NCBI RefSeq assembly: GCF_018905915.1
Contig: NZ_CP064782.1
Span: 186,001 to 250,000 of the forward strand
Reading direction: 5' to 3'
Origin: Azospira inquinata
GTDB taxonomy: Bacteria; Pseudomonadota; Gammaproteobacteria; Burkholderiales; Rhodocyclaceae
Length of the DNA stretch: 64,000 nucleotides
The translations under genes and the position numbers were made by a program. Below, one piece after another: positions 34,701 to 44,317 of the stretch (within the stretch, counting starts at the first letter, position 1; every line of letters starts with the position of its first letter). A model generated the notes under the pieces. The model ran no database searches. It worked only from the letters and a program-made list of their open reading frames with translations, and was not told the DNA's origin.

Positions 34701-34931
34701 ATGAAAGACATCAAAGTGTTGGGCACGGGCTGTGCGAACTGCCGGAATACGGTGGAACTGATCACCACCGTGGCCCGGGAGAAAGCCATCCCCATTGCCC
34801 TAGAAAAGGTGGAGGACCTGGCCGCCATCATGGCCTACGGGGTCATGACTACCCCGGCGGTGCTCATTGACGGACAGGTGGTCCACGCCGGAGGGGTTCC
34901 CAGCCGCAGCAAGGTGGAAGCCTGGTTCTAG
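34701..34931 (+). CDS. Small thioredoxin-like CxxC redox protein
   Basis: A 76-residue protein of the 'redox-active disulfide protein 2' (MTH895/TM0996) type. The active site is Cys11-A-N-Cys14 after VLGTG, and the cis-Pro loop is [12 protein letters not shown] 34701 has a GGAGG-type site 15 bases after the permease stop. This family often accompanies DUF318 permeases, as here. It may reduce the Cys pair of the permease or recycle ArsC. Confidence 0.87.
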   Translation: MKDIKVLGTGCANCRNTVELITTVAREKAIPIALEKVEDLAAIMAYGVMTTPAVLIDGQVVHAGGVPSRSKVEAWF

Positions 34932-35175
34932 GAGCGCCTGGGCAAGCAGGCCCTACCTCCCTTCCCTTTTCCTGCCGCCATTTCCCCACCAGGGAAAAAG
35001 CAGCCAACCCGGTCCTCCCCAAGGGTGGCAGACCGCCTCCCTGACCGGCACAGCGCCGGAGCCTATCCCCCTCGGGGCAAAACCCCAAAGCTTTGCTAAC
35101 ATGGCGATCCCTCAACCGGGGCCGTTCCGGCGGGTTGACCGCCCCCGGACCCACCCCTCTTTTGCTGGAGTCCCC

Positions 35176-35706
35176 ATGTCCTCGTCCCTCTTCCGCCTCG
35201 GAGACAAAACGCCCCAAACGGGCAACCAAGTCTGGGTTGCCCCCAACGCCACGGTGATCGGCGACGTGCGCCTGGGGGACGGGGCCTCCGTGTGGTGGAA
35301 TGCGGTGTTGCGGGGAGACAACGATCCCATCACCATCGGCGCCGGAACCAATATCCAGGACGGCTCCGTGCTCCACACGGACCTGGGGGTGCCCCTGACC
35401 CTGGGCCGGGACGTGACCGTGGGCCATCTGGTCATGCTCCACGGCTGTACCGTGGGGGACGGTGCCCTGATCGGCATCGGCAGCGTCATCCTGAACCGGG
35501 CGGTAATCGGCGCCCATAGCCTGGTGGGCGCCCGCAGTCTGGTGCCCGAGGGCAAGGTCTATCCGGACGGGGTGCTGATCATGGGCTCCCCCGCCAAGGT
35601 GGTGCGAGAACTGACGGAGGAAGAAATCGCCAAGCTGGCGAAAAGCGCCCGTCACTACGAAGAAAACGCCCGGCGTTACCGGGAAAACTTGCAGCCCTTG
35701 GTCTAG
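35176..35706 (+). CDS. Gamma-class carbonic anhydrase-like protein (YrdA family)
   Basis: A 176-residue left-handed beta-helix protein. Hexapeptide repeats run through [44 protein letters not shown]. His in [13 protein letters not shown] and related turns are the zinc ligands of the gamma-carbonic-anhydrase fold. The C-terminal helix is [20 protein letters not shown] 35176 has GGAG with proper spacing; the longer frame upstream is unlike the family. Many YrdA proteins lack proven anhydrase activity. Confidence 0.92.
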   Translation: MSSSLFRLGDKTPQTGNQVWVAPNATVIGDVRLGDGASVWWNAVLRGDNDPITIGAGTNIQDGSVLHTDLGVPLTLGRDVTVGHLVMLHGCTVGDGALIGIGSVILNRAVIGAHSLVGARSLVPEGKVYPDGVLIMGSPAKVVRELTEEEIAKLAKSARHYEENARRYRENLQPLV

Positions 35707-36092
35707 CCAGAAGCCCCAGCGGCGGGCGCCGTTAGGAAAACGGGTAGCCCGGACGCCCTTTCCTGCGGGGGAGGCCGAGCGGACGTTAAGACTTCTGACC
35801 GGACTTTGAGCCTCCTCGCGGGAGGATCGGCTCCCTGGCCCGAATGCCCGGCGTCCTCGCCGGAAAAATGGAGGGGATAGCCCAGCCCAACCCAGAAGCC
35901 CCGCTAGACCCACCGCCAACCGGCTTCCTGCCCACCCATTCGCCCCGAATCTCCACCCGCACCCAGCCACAAAAAAGCCGCCGAAGCATTAAGCTCAGGC
36001 GGCTTTTTTTACGGGCCCCAAGATTCATCCGGGCCCAGGTACAAGGCCGGTTTGCCCGGCCCCGGTGCTTACCGGGAAGGGGCTCAGCCTCC
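35707..36092. other. Intergenic gap with bidirectional terminator
   Basis: About 386 bases between convergent genes. Only the terminator at 35971-36010 is recognised; the rest appears empty. Confidence 0.5.
35971..36010. terminator. Strong bidirectional terminator
   Basis: AAAAAAGCCGCC (35971-35982) and its perfect 12-base complement (35998-36009) form a long stem with a T tract on each strand. It separates the carbonic anhydrase gene from fliW. Confidence 0.9.
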
Positions 36093-36545
36093 TTAGACGG
36101 CGCTGCTCAGATTGGTCAAGGTCACCTTGGGCTGCACGGCCCGGATCACCTTTTGCAGGCCCAGACGGGCCACCGGGTTAATCAGCAGGGGCGCCCGGAA
36201 GCTGGCCCGCAGACCGCTGTCCCCGTTTCCCTGGGCATTGGCCCGCTTGAAGAGCATGACCATCACGGCTACTTCTTCCGGGGATTTGACCTGGAGCTTG
36301 GCCATTTCCGGTTCGGTCACTTCCAGTTCGTAATGAAAGCCCAGGGTGGCCGGGTCCATGATCTGGAAGGCCACGTCATAACGGTCTACGGACTGGAGGG
36401 TATAGCTCACCGGCTCCCCTTCCAGTTGTTCGTGAATGAGCTTGAAACGCTTGCAGTCCTCAAAACCGGTGAAACCGTCGGGAAAGGTGATGATGGTTTC
36501 CGGATTCACCTCGATGGTGCCGAAAAGATAGGTTTGAACCTGCAT
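36093..36545 (-). CDS. fliW: Flagellar assembly factor FliW
   Basis: A 150-residue protein. MQVQTYLFGTIEVNPETIITFPDGFTGFEDCKRF is the FliW opening, and FQIMDPATLGFHYELEV and the NPVARLGLQKVI segment complete the beta-barrel fold. FliW binds flagellin and antagonises the translational repressor CsrA. ATG 36545 follows GGGAG, while the upstream extension to 36626 is not conserved. No flagellar genes are nearby, so it is an isolated member of the motility regulon. Confidence 0.93.
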   Translation of the reverse strand: MQVQTYLFGTIEVNPETIITFPDGFTGFEDCKRFKLIHEQLEGEPVSYTLQSVDRYDVAFQIMDPATLGFHYELEVTEPEMAKLQVKSPEEVAVMVMLFKRANAQGNGDSGLRASFRAPLLINPVARLGLQKVIRAVQPKVTLTNLSSAV

Positions 36546-36712
36546 GGGAAACTCCCTTCTTGTGGAAATGGGTCGGCGGGCCGTCCCCGGGAAGCACTCC
36601 GCCGCAAGCGGAGGCCGACCCTGCAACGCGGTTGGGGCGCCTGGCGGGGATTATGCCATTGGCGCCGGGGTCCGGCCCGGTTGGTGCGAAATATTTCCGC
36701 TCCGGAACCGGC

Positions 36713-39427
36713 TCAGGCCTGGGGCCGTTCCACCGGAGGGGGGCGGCGCTCCGCCGCTGGCAGCCAGTCCGGGCTAAACAGGGCCGGCACCTGATCCGCC
36801 GGCACCCCGGCACTGAAATAGAACCCCTGAACTTCCTTGCAGTGGTGGCGGCGCAGATAGGCCAGCTGTTCCGGGGTTTCCACCCCTTCCGCAATGGCCC
36901 CCATGCTTAAGGAGCGGGCCATGGCAATAATGGTCTGGGTAATGGCCGCATCCCCCGCGTCGTGGGTCAGATCCCGGACGAAGGACTGGTCAATCTTGAT
37001 CTTGTCCAGGGGGAAGCGCTTCAGATAGGCCAGGCTGGAATAGCCCGTACCGAAGTCGTCCAGGGACAGGCGCACCCCCAGGGCTTTCAAATCCTGCAAG
37101 ACCTGCACCGCCCGCTCCGTGTCGTCCATCAACAGGCTTTCCGTAATTTCCAGTTCCAGCTGGGCCGGGGCCAGGCCCGTATCCCGCAGGGCAGCGGCCA
37201 CCATGGCGGCCAGATTGTGCTGGCGGAACTGGACGGCAGAGAGATTCACCGCCACGGTACAGCGGGGCAGGCCCCGGGTCTGCCAAGCCACCAGCTGGCG
37301 ACAGGCCTCCCGCAGCACCCATTCCCCGATGGGCAGAATGAGGCCCGTTTCCTCCGCAATAGGAATAAAGCGGGACGGGGGCACCAGGCCCTGATCCGGA
37401 TGCTGCCAGCGCAGCAGGGCTTCAAAGCCGAAGAGCCGGGGCTCTCCCATAACGTCGAACTGGGGCTGGTAGTGGAGCACAAGTTCGTTCCGGGCCAGGG
37501 CTTTGCGCAGGCTATTTTCTAGGGAGAGGCGCTCAAACACCCGGGCGTTCATTTCCGGGGTGAAGAACTGGTAGTTGTTGCGCCCCGCCGCCTTGGCGGA
37601 GAACAGGGCCGCATCGGCGTTTTTCAGCAGGGCCCCCAGGTCCGTGCCATCCATGGGATAAACACTGATGCCGATGGAGGCGGTCAGGCCCAGTTCGTGG
37701 CCGGAAATGGAGAAGGGGGAATCGAAAATGCCCAGCAGCCGTTCCGCCGTGCGGCCGATCATGGCCACCCCGCTGCAATCCGTGAGCAACAGGGAAAATT
37801 CGTCGCCGCCGGAACGGCTCAACACATCCCGGGGCCCCAGGCACTGACGCAGCCGCTCCGCCACCTGCTGGAGCAGCAAATCCCCCAGCTCGTGGCCCAG
37901 GGAGTCGTTGATATTCTTGAAATGGTCCAGATCCAGGTACAGCAGGGCCATCTGCACCGATTCCCCCATGGCGGAGGTAATGGCGTCCGCCATCCGCTCC
38001 CCGAGCAGGGTCCGGTTGGGCAGGCCGGTCAGGGCGTCGTGTTCCGCCAGATGGCGGATTTTGGCTTCCGATTCCTTGCGTTCCGTAATGTCCCGGGCCA
38101 CCCCGGCCACCCCTACCACCCGGCCATCCTCGTCCCGCACCGGCACCCGGATGAAGTCCAGGGTCTTCATCGCCCCCTGCTGATCCTCCACCTCCACTTC
38201 AAAGCGCACCGGCTCACCGCGCCGGATAGCCTCCTCATCGTGGGCGTGGAAGGCCTTGGCCAGGGGCTGGGGCCAGACCTGAAAGGCGGTGCGGCCGAGA
38301 ATTTCCTTCACCGGCTTGCCGCATAGTTCGGCAAAGGCCTCATTGACCGCATGGAAGCGGAAATGGTCGTCCTTGATCCAGGCCAGATCGGGAATGCTGT
38401 CCAGCAGGGCCCGGATACGGGAGGCGGACTGGTCATAGGCGTCGCTCATTTCCCGGGCCATGAACATGGCCTGGGTATAGCTCCGCTGCCAAGCCAGGAT
38501 CAAGCCCAGCAGGGCGAGCACCAGCAACAGGGCGCTGACGCTGTAATAGGTGGCCTTGCGGTAGAACTCGGAAAGTACCTCGTCGTAGGCCAGGCCCACA
38601 AAGACCACCAGGGGCAGGCCGGAAACCCGGTGAAAGCCATAGAGCCGCTTCACCCCGTCCTGATAGGCATTGGCGACGAAGTAGCCCCGCTCCTTACCCC
38701 GGATCTGGGCCGCCACCTCCGGACTGTTCATGGTCTGGCCCATCCGGTCCGGCATGGCGGGCTGGTGGGCCACCATATGGAAGCCGTCATCGTAGAGGGA
38801 GATGCTGCCCCCCTTGCCCACATTGAGGTTTTCGTAGGCCCGCTGGAGGGAATCCGCATTAATGGCGGCCTGGACCAGGCCAATGAAATGGCCCCGCCGG
38901 TCTTCCAGGCGGCGGCTGATGGTCACCACCCAGTTATGGGTAAGGCGGGCGAAAATGGGCTCGGAAATAATCAGCCCGGCCCCCGGATCGTTCTTCTGCC
39001 GTTGGAAATAGGTCCGGTCCCCCACGTACTGGGAACTGGGGGCCCCGTTGGCGTCGAAGACAAAATGGCCCTGGGCATTAACGATGCGCAGGCTTTGGGA
39101 TTCGGGAATGCGGGAGAGGAGCCGGGCCAGGCTCAGGTTAAGTTCCGCGGAACGGGCCGAGCCCGCCACGGGCAAGCCTTCCGGATAGCGGCTTTCGAAG
39201 AGGGCCTGGGATTCTTGGAGCACCACATCGATCTTTTCCACCTTGCCCCGGGCCTGGCTTTCCAGGGTGGCCGCCAGGTTTTCAGCCTCCCGCCCGGCAA
39301 AGGCCAGCTCCGCGTCGTAGGAGCGCTTCAACTCCCACCCCAGCAGAGTGCAGATGCCCGTCAAGGCCAGAACGGCCACGATCAGGTAAACAAATTGGCG
39401 GGACGACAGTCCGTGCTGTTTGGTCAA
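36713..39427 (-). CDS. Cache-PAS-GGDEF-EAL cyclic-di-GMP protein
   Basis: A 904-residue inner-membrane signalling protein. TM1 (about 12-32) and TM2 (about 292-315) enclose a periplasmic double-Cache sensor with [22 protein letters not shown] domain (about 335-455) leads to GGDEF (about 465-625) with intact SGGDEF at 539-544, then EAL (about 640-885) with EALLRW starting at Glu669 and [10 protein letters not shown]. Both catalytic signatures are complete, so it could synthesise and degrade c-di-GMP; which dominates cannot be told. The C-terminus is Pro/Arg-rich. It stands alone, 167 bases after fliW in the same direction. Confidence 0.95.
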   Translation of the reverse strand: MTKQHGLSSRQFVYLIVAVLALTGICTLLGWELKRSYDAELAFAGREAENLAATLESQARGKVEKIDVVLQESQALFESRYPEGLPVAGSARSAELNLSLARLLSRIPESQSLRIVNAQGHFVFDANGAPSSQYVGDRTYFQRQKNDPGAGLIISEPIFARLTHNWVVTISRRLEDRRGHFIGLVQAAINADSLQRAYENLNVGKGGSISLYDDGFHMVAHQPAMPDRMGQTMNSPEVAAQIRGKERGYFVANAYQDGVKRLYGFHRVSGLPLVVFVGLAYDEVLSEFYRKATYYSVSALLLVLALLGLILAWQRSYTQAMFMAREMSDAYDQSASRIRALLDSIPDLAWIKDDHFRFHAVNEAFAELCGKPVKEILGRTAFQVWPQPLAKAFHAHDEEAIRRGEPVRFEVEVEDQQGAMKTLDFIRVPVRDEDGRVVGVAGVARDITERKESEAKIRHLAEHDALTGLPNRTLLGERMADAITSAMGESVQMALLYLDLDHFKNINDSLGHELGDLLLQQVAERLRQCLGPRDVLSRSGGDEFSLLLTDCSGVAMIGRTAERLLGIFDSPFSISGHELGLTASIGISVYPMDGTDLGALLKNADAALFSAKAAGRNNYQFFTPEMNARVFERLSLENSLRKALARNELVLHYQPQFDVMGEPRLFGFEALLRWQHPDQGLVPPSRFIPIAEETGLILPIGEWVLREACRQLVAWQTRGLPRCTVAVNLSAVQFRQHNLAAMVAAALRDTGLAPAQLELEITESLLMDDTERAVQVLQDLKALGVRLSLDDFGTGYSSLAYLKRFPLDKIKIDQSFVRDLTHDAGDAAITQTIIAMARSLSMGAIAEGVETPEQLAYLRRHHCKEVQGFYFSAGVPADQVPALFSPDWLPAAERRPPPVERPQA

Positions 39428-39652
39428 GACGACACGCAGCTTCGCAAAAAGGAAACACCGGGGGGATTATTGTTGTCACCGGCAATCGGGCGCTTTAACA
39501 CCCCGCCTGGGACGAACCGGAGTTCGTCGCCCCCCGCCTGTTGGCATTACGGCCCCCCACTGAAAAAGGGCAACCGGCCGCAAACCGTTTATACACGCAG
39601 CATATCGCAAAATGATCGCTACGTTTGGCCATGTTACCTCAAGCGGGGCGCC

Positions 39653-39681
39653 TTGTCTTTTGTGTCCAGTTTCTGCATAGT
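39653..39681 (+). promoter_or_regulatory. Candidate promoter for tex
   Basis: TTGTCT (39653-39658) and CATAGT (39676-39681) are separated by 17 bases, and the tex start lies 29 bases after the -10 element. Confidence 0.4.
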
Positions 39682-39709
39682 GCGGCTCTTTTTTTCGTCC
39701 TCCATTACC

Positions 39710-42019
39710 ATGCTGCCTCCCATCGAACACCGCATTGCCGAAGAGTTGGGCGTCCGCCCCCAACAGGTTATGGCGGCCGTCGCCCTGCTGGACGAAGGCG
39801 CCACCGTGCCCTTCATCGCCCGCTACCGGAAGGAAGCCACCGGGGGACTGGATGACACCCAGCTGCGCACCCTGGAGGAGCGGCTCACCTATTTGCGGGA
39901 GCTGGAAGAGCGCCGCAAGGCCATCCTTGCCAGTATTGAGGAACAGGGCAAGCTCACCCCGGCCCTGGCCGGGGAAATCAACGCGGCGGACACCAAGCAG
40001 CGCCTGGAAGACCTTTATCTGCCCTACAAGCCCAAGCGCCGCACCAAGGCCCAGATCGCCCGGGAAGCCGGGCTCCAGCCCCTGGCCGACGCCCTGCTGG
40101 CCGATCCGGGCCTGAATCCGGAGGCGGAAGCAGGGGCTTACCTGAATGGGGAAGCGGGTTTTGCCGACATCAAGGCGGTATTGGACGGCGCCCGGCAGAT
40201 TCTCATGGAACGCTTTGCCGAAGATGCGGAACTGCTGGGCCAGCTGCGGGATTACCTGGACGAACACGGGGTGGTGAAATCCACCGTGGTGGAAGGCAAG
40301 GAAACGGAAGGGGCCAAGTTCCGGGACTATTTCGACTTTTCCGAACCTCTGCTGGCCATTCCCTCTCACCGGGCCCTGGCCCTCTTCCGGGGCCGCAATG
40401 AAGGCTTCCTCGGTCTCACCCTGGTGCTAGACAGCGAACTGGACGAAGCCAATAAGCCCAGCGGCCCCAACCCCTGCGAACAGCGCATTGCCAAGCGTTT
40501 CGGCGTCAAGGATCAGGGCCGCCCCGGGGACAAATGGTTGCAGGACACGGTGCGCTGGGCCTGGCGGGTAAAAATGGCCCTGCACCTGGAAACCGAACTC
40601 ATGACCGTGCTCCGGGACAAGGCGGAAGACGAGGCCATCCGGGTCTTCGGGCGCAACCTGAAGGATCTGCTCCTGGCTGCCCCTGCTGGCCATCGGGCCA
40701 CCATGGGCCTGGACCCGGGCATCCGCACCGGGGTCAAGGTGGCGGTGGTGGATAAGACCGGCAAACTCCTGGATACGGCCACCATCTATCCCCATGAACC
40801 CCGCCGGGACTGGGAAGGCTCCCTGGCCGTATTGGGGGCCCTGGTGCAGAAGCACCAGGTGGATTTAATTTCCATCGGCAACGGCACCGCCTCCCGGGAA
40901 ACGGACAAGCTGGCGGGCGATCTGATCAAGCGCCTGGGCCATCCCAACCTGACCAAGGTGGTGGTCTCGGAAGCCGGAGCCTCGGTTTATTCCGCCTCCG
41001 AATTCGCCGCCCGGGAATTCCCCGAGCTGGATGTGTCCCTGCGGGGGGCCGTGTCCATCGCCCGACGCCTCCAGGACCCCCTGGCGGAACTGGTAAAAAT
41101 CGAGCCCAAGGCCATTGGCGTGGGCCAGTACCAGCACGACGTCTCCCAGAGCAAGCTGGCCCGGGCTCTGGACGGGGTGGTGGAAGACTGCGTGAATGGG
41201 GTAGGAGTGGATGTGAATACCGCCTCCATCCCCCTCCTGGCCCGGATTTCCGGCCTTAATCAGAGCCTGGCCAGCAACATCGTCAGCTACCGAGACCAGC
41301 ATGGCGCCTTCCCGGACCGGGCGGCCCTCAAACAGGTGCCCCGCCTGGGAGACAAGACCTTTGAACAGGCCGCCGGCTTCCTCCGGGTGCCCCAGGGGGC
41401 CAATCCCCTGGACGCTTCGGCGGTCCACCCGGAAGCCTATCCGGTGGTGGAGCGCATCCTGGCCGACATTAAAAAGGGCATCAAGGAAGTAATTGGGGAT
41501 GCCCGCCTGATCCAGAGCCTGAATCCGGCCAAATACACGGATGAGCAATTCGGCCTGCCCACGGTCCAGGACATTCTCAAGGAACTGGAAAAACCGGGCC
41601 GGGACCCCCGCCCCGAATTCAAAGCGGCGGTCTTCCGGGAAGGGGTGGAATCCCTGAAAGACCTGGAGCCGGGCATGCTGCTGGAAGGGGTAGTCACCAA
41701 TGTGGCCGCCTTCGGCGCCTTTGTGGATATCGGGGTACACCAGGACGGCCTGGTCCACGTCTCCGCCCTCTCCCACAAATTCGTCAAAGACCCCCACGAG
41801 GTGGTGAAGGCTGGCGACATCGTCAAGGTCAAGGTGCTGGAAGTGGACCTGGACCGGAAGCGGGTCGCCCTCACCATGCGCCTGGACGACGCCCCGGGCA
41901 AAGCCCCCGGCGGCCCCCGGACAGGCGCCCCCCTGTCCGCCAAGGCCCGGCAGCGCACTGAACGCCAGCCCGAGACTCAAGGCGCCATGGCCGCCGCCTT
42001 CGCCAAGCTGCGGCGCTAA
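39710..42019 (+). CDS. tex: Transcription accessory protein Tex
   Basis: A 769-residue RNA-binding protein, close to the usual 770-785. In order: N-terminal helical domain ([47 protein letters not shown]), a YqgF-like domain from about 330 ([16 protein letters not shown], Asp335), helix-hairpin-helix motifs around 490-560, and an S1 domain at about 645-720 ([33 protein letters not shown]). Tex is the bacterial relative of Spt6. The open frame extends upstream to 38351 antisense to the c-di-GMP gene; ATG 39710 is where homology begins. The low-GC cassette begins 61 bases after its stop. Confidence 0.95.
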   Translation: MLPPIEHRIAEELGVRPQQVMAAVALLDEGATVPFIARYRKEATGGLDDTQLRTLEERLTYLRELEERRKAILASIEEQGKLTPALAGEINAADTKQRLEDLYLPYKPKRRTKAQIAREAGLQPLADALLADPGLNPEAEAGAYLNGEAGFADIKAVLDGARQILMERFAEDAELLGQLRDYLDEHGVVKSTVVEGKETEGAKFRDYFDFSEPLLAIPSHRALALFRGRNEGFLGLTLVLDSELDEANKPSGPNPCEQRIAKRFGVKDQGRPGDKWLQDTVRWAWRVKMALHLETELMTVLRDKAEDEAIRVFGRNLKDLLLAAPAGHRATMGLDPGIRTGVKVAVVDKTGKLLDTATIYPHEPRRDWEGSLAVLGALVQKHQVDLISIGNGTASRETDKLAGDLIKRLGHPNLTKVVVSEAGASVYSASEFAAREFPELDVSLRGAVSIARRLQDPLAELVKIEPKAIGVGQYQHDVSQSKLARALDGVVEDCVNGVGVDVNTASIPLLARISGLNQSLASNIVSYRDQHGAFPDRAALKQVPRLGDKTFEQAAGFLRVPQGANPLDASAVHPEAYPVVERILADIKKGIKEVIGDARLIQSLNPAKYTDEQFGLPTVQDILKELEKPGRDPRPEFKAAVFREGVESLKDLEPGMLLEGVVTNVAAFGAFVDIGVHQDGLVHVSALSHKFVKDPHEVVKAGDIVKVKVLEVDLDRKRVALTMRLDDAPGKAPGGPRTGAPLSAKARQRTERQPETQGAMAAAFAKLRR

Positions 42020-42051
42020 AATAGCGCCTCCCCCAAGAAACAGAGAACGCC

Positions 42052-42081
42052 ATGATCAAGGTCTACGGTATCAAGGACTGA
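42052..42081 (+). pseudogene. Displaced 5' remnant of the ArsC-family gene
   Basis: ATG-initiated reading frame MIKVYGIKD followed directly by TGA. This is the normal N-terminus of the ArsC/Spx-like YffB family, whose next residues would be CDTMKKA. It has AGAGAA upstream. The intact downstream gene at 42542 carries the same motif as LWGIKNCDTMKKA. I read this as the original gene start, cut off by the inserted segment. Confidence 0.7.
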
Positions 42082-42624
42082 ATAACGATATTAAATATGA
42101 GTCGACCGGACATCTAAGATATACCCGCCAATGAGGACATTCTTCTTACTCCTAATGTTGATGTTAGCGATTGCCCTTTTAGCTCCACCGATCATTCTGT
42201 GGAAACGGGAGGAAACGCTGTCATGGAGCAAGAGGTATCTTCTGTCGATTATTCCCCTTGGCTACACATTCATCGGATGGAAGCTTGGCGCATACGGTTA
42301 TGGCAATCTTGCGTGCCAAGGCAATCCCAAACGCTTTCATGACTGCATTCTCTGGGGCTTTGACCTCACAGCGATCGTCGATTACGGACTGTTTTTAATG
42401 ATGCCCTGCCTGCTTTTCGCTCTTCCCCTCTCGTTATGGCTATCACTGGATACTGCCCTAAAACAGTTGGGCGCCTGGCACAAGAAAAACTATCCGGATC
42501 AAACCTCTCATAACGAATAACACCTCAGTTAATAAACGATCATGACGAATGCCCCCCTCACTGCCACATCCAGCAGCCAAGAAAAAAACCTTAAGAACGT
42601 GCGTCTTTGGGGAATTAAGAACTG
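42081..42624. mobile_element. Low-GC inserted cassette bounded by gene-derived near-repeats
   Basis: A 544-bp segment inserted between GGTATCAAGGACTG (42067-42080) and GGAATTAAGAACTG (42611-42624). The near-direct repeats encode the same GIK(D/N)C stretch. Composition drops sharply at 42081 and returns to the GC-rich background right after 42624. The cassette carries one small membrane-protein gene and a new 5' end for the target gene, but no recombinase. It may have arrived by homologous or site-specific recombination within the conserved codons. Confidence 0.6.
42131..42520 (+). CDS. Small membrane protein carried by the cassette
   Basis: A 129-residue protein with a hydrophobic N-terminal helix (about 4-23), a middle segment (about 35-55) and a C-terminal pair (about 82-110). 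NLACQGNPKRFHDCILWGFDLTAIVDYGLFLMMPCLL includes two Cys likely facing one side of the membrane. The codon use is AT-rich, unlike both neighbours. No Shine-Dalgarno is evident before ATG 42131. I recognise no family. It could be cargo such as an immunity or phage-exclusion protein, but nothing in the sequence shows this. Confidence 0.65.
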   Translation: MRTFFLLLMLMLAIALLAPPIILWKREETLSWSKRYLLSIIPLGYTFIGWKLGAYGYGNLACQGNPKRFHDCILWGFDLTAIVDYGLFLMMPCLLFALPLSLWLSLDTALKQLGAWHKKNYPDQTSHNE

Positions 42625-42940
42625 CGACACCATGAAAAAGGCCTTTGCCTGGCTCACGGGAAACGGTGTGGCTTACGAATTCACGGACTACAAGAAGGCC
42701 GGGGTGGCCGCCGCCAAATTGCCGGAGTGGACGGCCAAGGCGGGTTGGGAAACCCTGCTTAATACCAAGGGGCTGATGTGGCGCAAGCTCTCTCCGGAAC
42801 AGAAGACGGATGTGGATGAAGCCAAGGCCTTGAGCCTCATGGCCGAATACCCCAGCCTTATCAAGCGCCCCGTGCTGGAAGTGGGAGACCGGCTGCTGGT
42901 GGGCTTTTCCCCGGATACCTACCAAAGCCTGCTGAAATAA
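42542..42940 (+). CDS. ArsC/Spx-like (YffB family) reductase with replaced N-terminus
   Basis: A 132-residue thioredoxin-fold protein of the ArsC/YffB family. LWGIKNCDTMKKAFAWL carries the single active Cys28. YEFTDYKKAG, GWETLLNTKGLMWRKL and LIKRPVLEVGDRLLVGF complete the domain. Relatives are glutathione-dependent reductases of unclear substrate, not proven arsenate reductases. The first 22 residues (MTNAPLTATSSSQEKN and following) come from low-GC sequence and are an added leader; the older start is the remnant at 42052. The gene body is GC-rich and intact. Confidence 0.88.
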   Translation: MTNAPLTATSSSQEKNLKNVRLWGIKNCDTMKKAFAWLTGNGVAYEFTDYKKAGVAAAKLPEWTAKAGWETLLNTKGLMWRKLSPEQKTDVDEAKALSLMAEYPSLIKRPVLEVGDRLLVGFSPDTYQSLLK

Positions 42941-43000
42941 GCGCCCCAGGGCCCAAGGGGCCCGTCCCCTTCCCCTCCTTTTTCTTTTTTGTGAGCAGTC

Positions 43001-43870
43001 ATGGCCGACACCATTCACCGTTTTCTCTTTGACGACCTGGATATCCGGGGCGCCCTGGTGCACCTGGACCAGGCCTGGCAGCAGATGCAGGAAGGCCGGG
43101 GCTACGGCCCGGTCACCGCTTCCCTCCTGGGCCAGATGACCGCCATTACGGCGGTCATCGCAGGCCAGTTGAAACAGGCGGGGCGCCTCACCTTCCAGCT
43201 CCGGGGCAACGGCCCCATCGCCATGCTGGTCATCGATTGCAACGAACGGCTGGAACTGCGGGGCATGGCCCGCAGCCGGGAGGGGGAAGATCCCCGCCCC
43301 GCCCCCCTGCCCGACCTACTCGGCCACGGCCAGCTTATGCTCAGCCTGGACGCGGCCCAGGCCCGGGATACCTATCAGAGCTTTGTGCCCCTGGAAGGGG
43401 ACAGCCTGGCCCAGGTCTTTGAACACTATCTAGCCCTTTCGGAACAGCAGCCCTCCCGTCTGGTGCTGGCAGCGGATGGCCGGACGGCAGCGGGCCTTTT
43501 CCTGCAAAAACTTCCCGAAGCGGACCAGCGGGATCCGGATGGCTGGAACCGGGTTACCCAGTTCCTGGACACCCTGACGGAAGACGAACTCCTGACCCTG
43601 GCCCCGGAACAGATCCTCACCCGGCTTTTCCACGAGGAAACCCTGCGCCTCTTCGATCCCCGGGAAGTCACCTACTGCTGCCCGGAAGACTGGGAAAAGG
43701 TGCGCACCATGCTCCGCTCCCTGGGCCGAGAGGAAGTGGAAGCCATTCTGGCGGAACATGGGGAAGTGGTGATTCAGGACGAAATCTGCAATCGGGAATA
43801 TCGTTTCGACCCCATTGCGGTGGCCGAACTGTTCGCCGCCCCGCTGACCAGCGGCCCCACCTATCACTAA
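43001..43870 (+). CDS. hslO: Hsp33-like chaperone HslO with degenerate redox switch
   Basis: A 289-residue protein matching Hsp33, the redox-activated holdase: HRFLFDDLDIRGALVHLDQAW, GQMTAITAVIAGQLKQAGRLTFQLRGNGPI and the C-terminal REYRFDPIAVAELF. Canonical Hsp33 uses CxC and CxxC to bind zinc. Here the first pair is the adjacent Cys226-Cys227, followed by a two-residue-longer loop. The second is Asp260-E-I-Cys263, so one Cys is replaced by Asp. Only three Cys remain, and the switch may be altered or lost. It starts 60 bases after the ArsC-like gene. Confidence 0.9.
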   Translation: MADTIHRFLFDDLDIRGALVHLDQAWQQMQEGRGYGPVTASLLGQMTAITAVIAGQLKQAGRLTFQLRGNGPIAMLVIDCNERLELRGMARSREGEDPRPAPLPDLLGHGQLMLSLDAAQARDTYQSFVPLEGDSLAQVFEHYLALSEQQPSRLVLAADGRTAAGLFLQKLPEADQRDPDGWNRVTQFLDTLTEDELLTLAPEQILTRLFHEETLRLFDPREVTYCCPEDWEKVRTMLRSLGREEVEAILAEHGEVVIQDEICNREYRFDPIAVAELFAAPLTSGPTYH

Positions 43871-44074
43871 ACGCCCGGCTGGCGCCCAGGTCCCCGCCCT
43901 ACCACCGGAGAGCCAATATCCACGCCACTCTCCGAAAAGCCCCCCGGGCCATCGTTGATAAATAAGGCTTTCTGCTGCAATGCAATAATAAAGGCATAAG
44001 TCATAGCCAAACGGCCTAAAGACTCCCTCCCTTGTTGCTCATAATGGGCATAAAAAAAGCAAGGGAGGTTTGCC

Positions 44075-44272
44075 ATGATCACGCTTAAAGACAGCGTCCG
44101 GGATATTGACCGGACCTATCTGGCCAACGTGGAAAAGCTGCGTCTCCAGCTCCACCAAATCCACGTCGCCCAACAGGAAAACAGCCGGCTGCTCCAGGCC
44201 ATTCGCCTAAGAGTGCTGGATTTACACGCCGTATTGCAGCGCCGCCATCGGGCCACGGAATTTCTCCGTTAA
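44075..44272 (+). CDS. Small helical hypothetical protein
   Basis: A 65-residue, almost entirely helical and charged protein with heptad-like spacing (LRLQLHQIHVAQQENSRLLQAIRLRVLDL). ATG 44075 follows AAGGGAGG with good spacing. No signal peptide, Cys or domain is recognised. The 204-bp gap after hslO is somewhat AT-rich and may hold its promoter. The strong ribosome site is the main support for calling it real. Confidence 0.6.
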   Translation: MITLKDSVRDIDRTYLANVEKLRLQLHQIHVAQQENSRLLQAIRLRVLDLHAVLQRRHRATEFLR

Positions 44273-44317
44273 ACGCCCCTTGGGAAAATACGGAAAGCCC
44301 GGCCCAACCTAGGGACT

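Noticed and set aside
38351..39709. Upstream extension of the tex frame
   Set aside because: It runs antisense to the Cache-PAS-GGDEF-EAL gene, and Tex homology starts exactly at the ATG at 39710.
42012..42028. Terminator after tex
   Set aside because: GGCGCTA-N3-TAGCGCC is a perfect short hairpin but spans the stop codon and lacks a T run.
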